From assembly GCF_001667885.1 (NCBI RefSeq), contig NZ_LZJW01000069.1, positions 1 through 55,707 of the forward strand: 55,707 nt of DNA. The letters are read 5' to 3'. The stretch is from Mycobacterium scrofulaceum. GTDB taxonomy: Bacteria; Actinomycetota; Actinomycetes; Mycobacteriales; Mycobacteriaceae. Positions 33,601 through 41,149 of this stretch are shown here, one piece after another (position 1 is the stretch's first letter; each line of letters starts with the position of its first letter). The notes beneath the pieces were generated by a model that was given only the letters and a program-made list of their open reading frames with translations, was not told where the DNA came from and ran no database searches. A program made the position numbers and the translations under genes.

Positions 33601-34194
33601 ATGCGGACAGCCACGCGGCCCGACACGGCCGCAGAGCTCAGTGACCTCGACCGCACCATCCTGGACACCGCGCGCACCGTCTTCGAGACCTACGGCGTGC
33701 GCCGGGCCAACATCGAAGACGTCGCCGCCCGCGCGGGCGTCAGCCGCAGCACGGTATACCGGCGCTTTCCCACCAAGGACGACCTGTTCGGGCATGTGGT
33801 GCGGCGCGAGGCCGAATCCTTCTTCAGCACGCTGGACCGGGCCACCACCGGCTGCGACCCGCAGCAGGCGGTGATCGAGGCGTTCGCGCTAGGCGTGCGC
33901 CTGGTCCACGACTCGCCGCTGTACTCGCGGATCGCCGACAGCGAACCCGAGCTGTTGGGCATGTTCTCCCGATCGCAGGCCTTCCCCATCGGCCAGTTCG
34001 CCGACGGAATCGCCCACACCCTGCGCCGTTGCGGCGCCGACATTCCCGACCGCGACCTGACCAACATCGCCGACATCCTGCTGCGCGTGGCACTGGGCAT
34101 CATCGTGTTTCCCACCGATCGCCTCGACACGTCGGACTCCGCGGCCGTTCGCGAGTACGCGGCCCGCTACCTGGTGCCGATCATCCGCCGCTGA
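33601..34194 (+). CDS. TetR family transcriptional regulator
   Basis: 197 residues from ATG at 33601, with GAGGAG in front. The N-terminal helix-turn-helix is typical: FETYGVRRANIEDVAARAGVS followed by TVYRRFPTKDDLF. The remainder is a ligand-binding helical domain. It is divergent from the MpaB-family oxygenase, and the palindrome between them is the likely binding site. A LipJ-like gene follows after 40 nt and may be read through from the same promoter. Confidence 0.92.
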   Translation: MRTATRPDTAAELSDLDRTILDTARTVFETYGVRRANIEDVAARAGVSRSTVYRRFPTKDDLFGHVVRREAESFFSTLDRATTGCDPQQAVIEAFALGVRLVHDSPLYSRIADSEPELLGMFSRSQAFPIGQFADGIAHTLRRCGADIPDRDLTNIADILLRVALGIIVFPTDRLDTSDSAAVREYAARYLVPIIRR

Positions 34195-34234
34195 GCGGTT
34201 CCGGCGTGTCGGTGACCTGCACTAGCCTGGATGC

Positions 34235-35611
34235 GTGGCTGGGAGTTCTGCGGCTCCGCGGACCCGGTACGCCAGTTGCGGCGAGATCGACATCGCCTAT
34301 CAGGTCTTCGGCGATGGCCCGATGGACCTGCTCATGCTGCCGGGCCCGTTGATCCCGATCGACTGCGTCGACCTCGAGCCGTCGATGTACCGGTTCCATC
34401 GCCGCCTGGCCTCGTTCTGCCGGGTGATCCGCTTCGATCAGCGCGGCATCGGCCTGTCGTCGCGGATCGCGTCGCTGGACATGCTCGGCCCGGAATCCTG
34501 GGCCCAGGACGCGATCGCCGTCATGAACGCGGCGGGATGCGAGCGAGCGACGATCTTCGCCCCGGGTTTCACGTCGCTGGCCGGCGTCGTTCTCGCGTCC
34601 GACCATGCCGATCGGGTGAACAGCCTGGTGATAGCCAACGGCGCGGCGCGCACGCTGCGCGGTCCCGATTACCCCATCGGCAGCGACCTCGACGACGCCG
34701 ACCGCTTCACGACCGTCGGAATGGAGCCGGACGCCGTCGAGCAGGGGTTCGACATGCTCGGAATCATCGCGCCCTCCGTGGCCGGCGACGCCGCGTTCCG
34801 CTCGTGGTGGGACATGGCCGGCAACCGGGCCGCCTCGCCCAGCATGGCCCGCGCGTTCATCAACAAGATCCGGGAGGGTGACGTCCGCGACCGGCTCCAC
34901 CGCGTCGCCGTGCCGACCCTGATCCTGCATCGCGACAACCCCGACTTCAGCCCCGTGGCGCACGCCCACTATCTGGCCGAGCACATTCCCGGGTCGCGCC
35001 TCGTCGAGCTGCCGGGCGGGGACGCGCTGTACTGGGTCGGCGACACCGCCCCCGTCCTCGACGAGATCGAGGAATTCATCACCGGCGTGCGGGGCGCGTC
35101 CGACGCCGAGCGCCTGCTCACCACGATCGTGTTCACCGACATCGTCGGCTCCACGGAGCGCGCCGCACTGCTCGGCGACCACCGCTGGCGCGACCTACTC
35201 GACAACCACGACACCCTTATCCGCCATGAGCTGCTCCGGTTCTCGGGGCGTGAAGTCAACACGGCCGGCGACGGCTTCGTCGCGACATTCAGCAGCCCGA
35301 GCGCCGCGATCGCCTGCGCCGACGCCATCGTCGACGCGGTCCGCGTGCTGGGCATCGAGGTGCGGGTGGGCATTCACGCCGGCGAGGTCGAGGTGCGCGG
35401 CAAGGACGTCGCCGGCATGGCCGTGCACATCGGCGCCCGGGTGGCCGCCCTCGCCGGTCCCAGCGAGGTGCTGGTGTCCTCCACGCTGCGCGACATCGTC
35501 ACCGGCTCGCGGCACCGCTTCGGCGACCGCGGCGCGACGGCGCTCAAGGGCGTGCCGGGCCAGTGGCGGTTGTACTCGCTGGTGCGCGAGCACGCGGTCG
35601 TCAAGCGGTGA
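34235..35611 (+). CDS. Alpha/beta-hydrolase fused to class III adenylate/guanylate cyclase (LipJ/Rv1900c-like)
   Basis: 458 residues from GTG at 34235. Residues 1-285 are an alpha/beta-hydrolase fold and residues 290-450 a class III nucleotide cyclase domain. The metal-binding aspartates are D302 in FTDIVGST and D346 in AGDG. The substrate-specifying Lys of adenylate cyclases is replaced by N342 (VNTAGDG), the same substitution and number known from M. tuberculosis Rv1900c. The hydrolase nucleophile elbow, normally G-x-S-x-G, reads [10 protein letters not shown], so esterase activity is doubtful and the domain may instead sense a ligand. Confidence 0.92.
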   Translation: MAGSSAAPRTRYASCGEIDIAYQVFGDGPMDLLMLPGPLIPIDCVDLEPSMYRFHRRLASFCRVIRFDQRGIGLSSRIASLDMLGPESWAQDAIAVMNAAGCERATIFAPGFTSLAGVVLASDHADRVNSLVIANGAARTLRGPDYPIGSDLDDADRFTTVGMEPDAVEQGFDMLGIIAPSVAGDAAFRSWWDMAGNRAASPSMARAFINKIREGDVRDRLHRVAVPTLILHRDNPDFSPVAHAHYLAEHIPGSRLVELPGGDALYWVGDTAPVLDEIEEFITGVRGASDAERLLTTIVFTDIVGSTERAALLGDHRWRDLLDNHDTLIRHELLRFSGREVNTAGDGFVATFSSPSAAIACADAIVDAVRVLGIEVRVGIHAGEVEVRGKDVAGMAVHIGARVAALAGPSEVLVSSTLRDIVTGSRHRFGDRGATALKGVPGQWRLYSLVREHAVVKR

Positions 35612-35710
35612 CCGGGCCTGGCCCGGCGTAGGCTGCCAGCAGAGCCTCATTCGCCCGGCCCGGTCTTCGAGTTGTGGCGCACCGCTTGGCTTTTCCTCCA
35701 AGGAGTACGC

Positions 35711-36457
35711 ATGACCGACGTGCACGTCTCGCTGCCCCCCGCGCTGCGCCGAGCGCTGGAACTGCTGGCCGACCCGCCGGCGGATCCCGATGTGAGCAAG
35801 GGTTACCTCGATCTGCTCGGCGGCGGATCCGACGGGGGCGACGGCGTCGCGAAGAACACCGGCCCGATCCAGGCGGCGTGGGCATCACCGATCGGATCGA
35901 TGCTCTACGACAACGCCCAAGCGCTGTCGCGGCGGCTGATCAGCGCCTGGCAGACACCCCTCGAGTGGTTGAACATTCCGCCGGGCGGGATCGCACTGGA
36001 CGTCGGTTCGGGCCCGGGCAATGTGACGGCGTCGCTGGCGCGCGCGGCCGGCCCGGACGGCCTCGCCCTGGGCGTCGACATCTCCGAGCCCATGCTCGCG
36101 CGGGCCGTCCGCAACGAAGCGGGTCCGCAAGTCGGCTTCATCCGGGCTGACGCACAACGACTTCCGCTGCGCGACGACACGGTCGACGCGGTGATCTCGA
36201 CGGCCGTGTTGCAGCTGATCCCGGATCCGGCGGCCGCGCTCGGCGAGATCGCGCGGGTGCTGCGCCCCGGTGGAAGGCTGGCGGTCATGGTGCCCACCGT
36301 CGGTCCGGCCGCCCGGTTGTTCCAGAAGCTGCCGAACGTCGGAGCGCATGTCTTCGGCGACGACGAGATCGGCGACATCCTGGAGAGCCAGGGATTCGTC
36401 AGCGTGCGGGTGAAGAGCTACGGCACGGTGCAGTGGGTGCGCGCCAAGTCCGGCTGA
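35711..36457 (+). CDS. Class I SAM-dependent methyltransferase
   Basis: 248 residues from ATG at 35711, with AAGGAG in front. SAM-binding motif I is ALDVGSGPGNV, followed by ALGVDISEPML and FIRADAQRLPLRDDTVDAV, then VLRPGGRLAVMVPT. This is the methyltransferase-11/UbiE-like class that methylates small molecules or lipids. The first 70 residues are a family-specific N-terminal region. It lies 99 nt after the cyclase fusion gene on the same strand. The substrate is unknown. Confidence 0.92.
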   Translation: MTDVHVSLPPALRRALELLADPPADPDVSKGYLDLLGGGSDGGDGVAKNTGPIQAAWASPIGSMLYDNAQALSRRLISAWQTPLEWLNIPPGGIALDVGSGPGNVTASLARAAGPDGLALGVDISEPMLARAVRNEAGPQVGFIRADAQRLPLRDDTVDAVISTAVLQLIPDPAAALGEIARVLRPGGRLAVMVPTVGPAARLFQKLPNVGAHVFGDDEIGDILESQGFVSVRVKSYGTVQWVRAKSG

Positions 36458-36473
36458 GTCGGTCCCGTTGGTC

Positions 36474-36935
36474 TTAGGAGTCCGGATTTTGCGCGGCCGT
36501 GGCGAGCCGATCCATGGACTCGCGCAGCATCTCCGGCGTCGTCGCGCGCGCCCGCTCGAGGCGGCTCGCGTCGGTCAGCGCCGTCCAATCGTAGGTATGG
36601 GTCACCGTGGTGAGTTCGGCGTTCACCGGGCTGAGCTCCCAGCGCCACAGGTGTCCGGGCGGCTGCTTTCTGGGTTCGGCTGGGCACCAAGCGATTTTGC
36701 TGCCTTCGACGAATTCCACGACGTGGTTCTCCCGCACCGCGCCGTTCGTCAGCTTTGTGGTGAACACATCCCCGACCGCGCGGACTCGTTGCCCCGGTGC
36801 GGACGAGGCGAGGTTGTTGTTGCCGTCCCAGCTCGGCTGGCGAGCGGGATCGGCGATCAGTTCGAAGATCCGCGCGGCGTTGGCCGCGATCACGCGCGTG
36901 GCGCTCACGATGCCTTCGATTTCCATGTCGGACAT
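36474..36935 (-). CDS. SRPBCC family protein
   Basis: 153 residues from ATG at 36935; an extension upstream in frame has no homology. The family pattern is IEGIVSATRVIAANAARIFEL, DPARQPSWDG, KIAWCPAEP, then LTTVTHTYDWTAL and a C-terminal helix. This is the polyketide cyclase/dehydrase type that binds small lipophilic ligands. It converges on the methyltransferase gene with a 16-nt gap. Confidence 0.85.
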   Translation of the reverse strand: MSDMEIEGIVSATRVIAANAARIFELIADPARQPSWDGNNNLASSAPGQRVRAVGDVFTTKLTNGAVRENHVVEFVEGSKIAWCPAEPRKQPPGHLWRWELSPVNAELTTVTHTYDWTALTDASRLERARATTPEMLRESMDRLATAAQNPDS

Positions 36936-37089
36936 ATCGCTATCCAAACACGTCGACCGTCGACGCGCCGCCGTGTGAATGTGACCTTCGGCCGAAGCGT
37001 TGAGGACCTTCGACCGTCGAGCCACCGGCCGGCCGGGTGCGACCGTGTTGATGCCGGGGCAACCCGGTGGTCTGCCCGAAGTGCAGCAA

Positions 37090-37168
37090 GCCCATTTTTG
37101 GGCGAGGCCATCCGCAAGGGCCTGATTGACCCACCGTCTTAAGACGGGGATCTGCCTTCGGGCAGACC
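37090..37168 (-). terminator. Cluster of hairpins downstream of an SDR gene
   Basis: Three short inverted repeats lie in a row: GCCCA-TTTT-TGGGC at 37090-37103, the palindrome CCGTCTTAAGACGG at 37134-37147, and TCTGCC-TTCG-GGCAGA at 37151-37166. The last has a stable tetraloop just past the SDR stop at 37176. Together they probably terminate that transcript. The rest of the 240-bp gap, 36936-37175, shows nothing else. Confidence 0.45.
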
Positions 37169-37175
37169 CTCATGC

Positions 37176-37871
37176 CTACGGCATCCGGGGCAGGGCCTCG
37201 ACCGGCCCTGACAGCGCCGCCTTGACATAGCGGGTGTCGTCGTCGGCCAGCACCTCGGGGTCGCCCGCTTCGATGCCGTCGGCGATCGCCCGCGCCACCT
37301 GACGCGGGTCGTTCTTGGGCGCATCGAATCCGGACGCCATGTCGGTGTCGGTGAAGCTGAGGTGCGCGGCCACCACCAAAGTGGCCTGCTTTTCGAGTTC
37401 GATGCGCAGCGAGTTCGTCGTCGACCACAGCGCCGCCTTGGAGTCTCCGTACCCGCCGGAGCCCGGCATCCACGACAGGATCGAGGCGATGTCGACGAGC
37501 GCGCCACCCCCGTTGGCGGCGAGGATCGGCGCGAACGCCTTGGCGACACGCAGGGCGCCGAAGTAATTCGTCTCGAACACGGCGCGCACCTCCTCGATGT
37601 CGCTGTCGAGCAGCTTCGCCGCGCCCAGAACACCCGCGTTGTTGATGACGATCTCGGCGTCTGAAGCCGCAGCCGCAAGTGCCGCAACGGATTCCGCGTT
37701 GGTGACGTCCAGCTCGGCACTGACCACCCGCGGGTCCTCGCTGGGCTTGGGCGCCCGCGCCGTGGCGTACACCTTAGCCGCGCCGCGCTGCAACAACTCG
37801 TCCACGATGGCCTTGCCGAGTCCGCGTTGCCCGCCGGTGACCACGACCGTCGACCCCTTGATGTTGACCAT
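37176..37871 (-). CDS. SDR family oxidoreductase
   Basis: 231 residues from ATG at 37871. The glycine loop is TGGQRGLGKAIVDELL, NNAG is intact (VINNAGVLG), and the active-site segment GGYGDSKAALWS has Tyr-x3-Lys. It is transcribed away from a CGNR zinc-finger regulator, with 84 bp between, and is the likely target of that regulator. The substrate is unknown. Confidence 0.9.
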   Translation of the reverse strand: MVNIKGSTVVVTGGQRGLGKAIVDELLQRGAAKVYATARAPKPSEDPRVVSAELDVTNAESVAALAAAASDAEIVINNAGVLGAAKLLDSDIEEVRAVFETNYFGALRVAKAFAPILAANGGGALVDIASILSWMPGSGGYGDSKAALWSTTNSLRIELEKQATLVVAAHLSFTDTDMASGFDAPKNDPRQVARAIADGIEAGDPEVLADDDTRYVKAALSGPVEALPRMP

Positions 37872-37893
37872 GATCCGCACTCCTGACGTAGGT

Positions 37894-37908
37894 AAACGTA
37901 TTTTGTTT
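37894..37908. promoter_or_regulatory. Candidate CGNR-regulator site 1
   Basis: AAACGTATTTTGTTT has AAAC/GTTT ends and shares TATTTTG-Y-TT with site 2 at 37941-37955. Both sites are strikingly AT-rich for this DNA and lie in the SDR/CGNR divergent promoter, 47 bp apart. Confidence 0.45.
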
Positions 37909-37940
37909 CTGTCACCGTAGTTGCCGGTTCCGACATAGTC

Positions 37941-37955
37941 AAGTATATTTTGCTT
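37941..37955. promoter_or_regulatory. Candidate CGNR-regulator site 2
   Basis: AAGTATATTTTGCTT has AAG/CTT ends and ends exactly before the ATG of the CGNR gene (37956), so a bound protein would block translation initiation or transcription there. Partner of the site at 37894-37908. Confidence 0.45.
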
Positions 37956-38558
37956 ATGTCTATTTCATGGGCTGCGTCACAGCGATACGGCACCACCCCG
38001 GCGCCCGGCGGCCTCGCGCTGGTCCAGGACTTCCTCAACACCCGGGGGATCGCGGGATACGGCCCCGACCTGCTCGCCGACACCACGCTCGCCCGCGAGT
38101 GGGTCGATGGCGCGGTGCGCAACTGGTCGGCCGCCCGCGGTGAGGAGTTGCCGCCGCCGAAGCTCGACGACGCGGACCTGAGCAAGCTGCGCTCGTTGCG
38201 GGACACCATCGATGCGCTGGTATCCGGCGAGGTGGCGGGCGCACGATCCGTCGTCCCCGCGGCCTTGGTGATCTCCGACGCCGGTGCGGTGCGGCTGGAG
38301 CCCAGCGGCACCGGGTGGCGGTGGCTGGCTTCCGCCGTGTGGGCCGAGATTCTGCTCAGCCAGCACGCCGACACCTGGCGGCGCGTCAAGCAGTGCCACA
38401 ACCACCGTTGCGGGTCGACGTTCTACGACCGCTCTAAAAACAACAGCGGGGTCTGGCACGACGTCAAGACGTGCGGCAACGCCGCCAATCTGCGCGCTTC
38501 GCGGGCGCGCCGACGGGAACGTGAGCGCGCGGCGGGCTCAGCCGTTTCGCCACAGTAG
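37956..38558 (+). CDS. CGNR zinc-finger transcriptional regulator
   Basis: 200 residues from ATG at 37956. The N-terminal part is the ABATE-like ligand-binding domain (LALVQDFLNTRGI, LRDTIDALV, then ASAVWAEILLS). The C-terminal CGNR zinc finger shows CHNHRCGSTFYDRSKNN followed by KTCGNAANLRASRARR. Such proteins regulate adjacent genes, here probably the divergent SDR. There is no clear Shine-Dalgarno; an in-frame TTG lies 6 nt upstream. Confidence 0.92.
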   Translation: MSISWAASQRYGTTPAPGGLALVQDFLNTRGIAGYGPDLLADTTLAREWVDGAVRNWSAARGEELPPPKLDDADLSKLRSLRDTIDALVSGEVAGARSVVPAALVISDAGAVRLEPSGTGWRWLASAVWAEILLSQHADTWRRVKQCHNHRCGSTFYDRSKNNSGVWHDVKTCGNAANLRASRARRRERERAAGSAVSPQ

Positions 38559-39145
38559 GCGGTATCGGTAATAGAGGCCCCGCCGGATCACCGCTCCCGG
38601 GATCACGTCCGCGGCCACCCCGCGAATCTCTTGCAGGCTTTCCCCAGGGTCTGCTACCGCCACGCCGATGTTGCGGGTTTCTCGATGCAGCAGCGACCCG
38701 GCCCGCGCCGCGGGGTACAGAGCGCGGCCCACGCCCAATCGGCGACCGTCTTATTGGCCGACAGGCCGACGACGGCGAGCTCCCCTGCGGGCCTGAGCAT
38801 TTCGCGCGCTCTTTGCAGCGTCCCGCGCAGCGGCAGGTGATGCAGGCTCGCCACGAACGTGATGAGGTCGAAGGAGCGCGGCTGCGCCGGAAAAGTTTCG
38901 AAGGGGGCGAGCCGCACCGATGCGTTGTCGGTGGACCGCAATCGCTGCACCGCCCGCTGGACCGCGGTTGGGTCGGCATCGATGCCGGTGACGCTGCGCG
39001 AGACCGGGGCCAGCCGCTGGACCAGCAGCCCCTCGCCACACCCCACGTCCAGGACGTCGCCGCCGTGCCGCGCGGCGATGTCGACCAGCCAGCCGTGATA
39101 CGCGGCGTTGTGGTTCCAATAGTCGGGTGCGCGGTCGGCCCTCAG
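38538..39145 (-). pseudogene. Class I SAM-dependent methyltransferase, frameshifted
   Basis: The N-terminal two thirds read in one frame: RAPDYWNHNAAYHGWLVD, motif I DVLDVGCGEG, VTGIDAD, then LASLHHLPLRG and LAVVGLSANKTVADWAWAALC. The C-terminal third, from AARAGSLLHRET to RYRLLWRNG, continues in a second frame. The frames meet near 38712-38715, a run of four G (plus strand); one extra base there would restore a 202-residue protein. Either a real frameshift or a homopolymer error. The only start that fits the N-terminus is CTG at 39145, overlapping the preceding small ORF's stop as CTGA, with GGAG upstream. The nearest canonical start, GTG 39046, would destroy motif I. Confidence 0.75.
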
Positions 39146-39420
39146 CAGCGCTCCGCGCCCCGCCGCATGAGCGTCACGTCGGCGCGCGCGCGACGCGGCC
39201 GGCTCCTCAGCACCACCTGCAACGCGTAGCCGGCGCGCGCCTTGATCGGCGTCACGACATCGAGATTGCTATGGCTCTGGCTAATCCAGGAGGGCAGTGT
39301 CGCCACGGTGTCGGTCCTTCGTCTGTTCGGCCTGTCCGCCGACTCATTGAATTGCACCGGCGCCGATTTACGGGCGCGCCGCGCCGCGGTAAACGCCACG
39401 AAAACCCGCATTGTGGCCAT
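39142..39420 (-). CDS. Hypothetical protein, 92 residues
   Basis: I do not recognise this protein. The frame from ATG 39420 (or 39411) fills the gap between the SDR and the methyltransferase on the same strand. It is strongly basic at its C-terminus (LRSRPRRARADVTLMRRGAERC). It has no membrane segment. Support is its position in an apparent operon and the CTGA overlap with the next gene; against it, the Shine-Dalgarno is weak and composition is close to shadow frames. Confidence 0.35.
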   Translation of the reverse strand: MATMRVFVAFTAARRARKSAPVQFNESADRPNRRRTDTVATLPSWISQSHSNLDVVTPIKARAGYALQVVLRSRPRRARADVTLMRRGAERC

Positions 39421-39451
39421 CCGCACAGCTGGCGGGCCGCCGGGCGGCGTG

Positions 39452-40303
39452 TCACACACTCCTCGAGCGTCTGAACTTTCGCAGGTAGGCCGACAGCGCG
39501 CGCGCCGGTGGCGCCTTGGGCCAATCGTCGGCCCGGAAATGAGCGTCGGTGCCGCCATCGACGAAGACGACGCTGCCGCAGAGGAATTCGGCGGACTCCG
39601 ACAGCATGAAACACATCCACTCGGCCATGTGCCGCGCCTCGCCGAAGCCGCCCAGTGGCACTGGGAAGGACCGCACGGCCTTGGCCTGCCGCGGCGTCGC
39701 AAGCTGTTCCTGCAGCAGCGGCGTCATGATGGCCCCGGGAGCCAACGCATTGAGGCGCACGCCCGCGCCCGCCCATTCGGGCAGCACCGCGTGTCGCCGC
39801 ACCCAGCGACTCAGGGCGATCTTCGATGCGGCGTACATCATCGTCGGCGCGGCCGGGCCGAACGGTCGCACCGATCGCATCGCCTTACCGGCGTCATGCG
39901 CGAGGAACGCCTTCACCGCACGGCGCGGGACGAGGGGCACCGTCGTCGCCGAGTTGCTCGCCACGACCACCACTTTCGCGCTCTCGGCCGCCGCCAGCGC
40001 CGGTCGCCAGGCGACCAGCGGCTCGACGACGCCGAAGAAGTTGACCTCGCCGATCTGGCGTAACCGCTCTCGCCCGGGTGCCGGCCCGAGCCCGGCGGCC
40101 AGCACCGCCCCGTCGAGTTTGCCGCCCGAGGCCGCCAGCACACCATCGGCGGCGTGCTCACGCCCGTGCGGAGTCGACAGGTCGGCGACAATGTCGGCGT
40201 CTTTGATGTCGACGCCGATCACGGTGTGCCCGTCGGCCTTGAGCCGCCGCGCCGTCTCGTAGCCCATCCCCGACGCCGACCCGGTGACCGCATAGATGCC
40301 CAT
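39452..40303 (-). CDS. SDR family oxidoreductase (hydroxysteroid-dehydrogenase-like)
   Basis: 283 residues. The cofactor motif TGSASGMGYETARRL, the motif VVVVASNSATT and the active site MMYAASKIALSRWVRR are typical of the SDR group that includes bacterial 3-alpha-hydroxysteroid dehydrogenase, with an insertion before the Tyr. It ends with CGSVVFVDGGTDAH and a basic tail. It is upstream of the small ORF and methyltransferase, and 36 nt downstream of the DUF2127 gene on the same strand. Confidence 0.88.
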   Translation of the reverse strand: MGIYAVTGSASGMGYETARRLKADGHTVIGVDIKDADIVADLSTPHGREHAADGVLAASGGKLDGAVLAAGLGPAPGRERLRQIGEVNFFGVVEPLVAWRPALAAAESAKVVVVASNSATTVPLVPRRAVKAFLAHDAGKAMRSVRPFGPAAPTMMYAASKIALSRWVRRHAVLPEWAGAGVRLNALAPGAIMTPLLQEQLATPRQAKAVRSFPVPLGGFGEARHMAEWMCFMLSESAEFLCGSVVFVDGGTDAHFRADDWPKAPPARALSAYLRKFRRSRSV

Positions 40304-40339
40304 CGGTTTAGTTCTTACCAGCCGCGGTGGACTCGGACC

Positions 40340-41104
40340 TCAGGTTTTGGCGGCGGCCTTCTCGACATCGAGCAGCTGCTCGCCGCGCCGTTCCTCGTCG
40401 TAGGCTTCGCGGCCGCCCCGCAAGCCGAACAGGCGTTTCGAGAACAGCAGGTAGATCACGGCCGCCACGTTGATGCCGAAGGTGACCAGGCGGGTCATCG
40501 TGATGCCCTTGGCCAGGTCGTCAATCTCCAACGGCAAGAACACCGACGTGGCTATCACCGCGAAGTACTCGCCCCAGCGCTTGAGCAACCACAGGCCGAC
40601 GCCCTCGACCACTTCCAGCAGCGCATAGCCGGCCAGCATCAGGGTCAGCAACGCCAAGGTGGAGGGCTTGGCCGCCAGCGCCTTTTCGAGTTCGTGCACG
40701 ATGGTCATCTGGTCGACCTTGAACCCCGCCGCCCGGAAGATCGGCAGGTCGCGGTCGAGGGTGGCCTGGATGGCTCCCCGTGCACCGCGGAACTTCCACA
40801 CCGCGTACGCGGCGAGCGCGATCACCACCGCGCGGAACAGGCGTTCAACCGCGAGTGTCCGGATGATGATCGCCTGGCGTAAAGCCTTGCCGCGCATGAT
40901 CATCGGCGCATCTTCGGCTGGTCCCCGCCCGTGCGGCGCGCCGACGGTGAATTCACCGCAACGCAGACAGCGCCACACCTCGCCAAGGCCGGTGGTGCCG
41001 CTCAGGCGTGCGGCGAGATCCTCCTCGTCGGGGGCGTAGGTGACGTGTCCCGCGATCGCGCAGGTGACCAACTCCCACCGATTGATGCCCTGATGTTTAC
41101 GCAT
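40340..41104 (-). CDS. DUF2127 family membrane protein
   Basis: 254 residues. The N-terminal 60 residues are soluble and hold a possible metal pair in WRCLRCGEFTVG, shared by mycobacterial relatives. Four or so hydrophobic helices follow, including LFRAVVIALAAYAVWKF, LALLTLMLAGYALLEVVEG, YFAVIATSVFLPLEI and VTFGINVAAVIYLLF. The glutamate-rich ALLEVVEGVGLWLLKRWGEY segment is the DUF2127 signature. The function is unknown and membrane location is certain. Confidence 0.88.
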   Translation of the reverse strand: MRKHQGINRWELVTCAIAGHVTYAPDEEDLAARLSGTTGLGEVWRCLRCGEFTVGAPHGRGPAEDAPMIMRGKALRQAIIIRTLAVERLFRAVVIALAAYAVWKFRGARGAIQATLDRDLPIFRAAGFKVDQMTIVHELEKALAAKPSTLALLTLMLAGYALLEVVEGVGLWLLKRWGEYFAVIATSVFLPLEIDDLAKGITMTRLVTFGINVAAVIYLLFSKRLFGLRGGREAYDEERRGEQLLDVEKAAAKT

Positions 41105-41149
41105 GGCCGATCATCGCACTGCCGGCGGCGGTTCACGCAAGAGGGCGCC

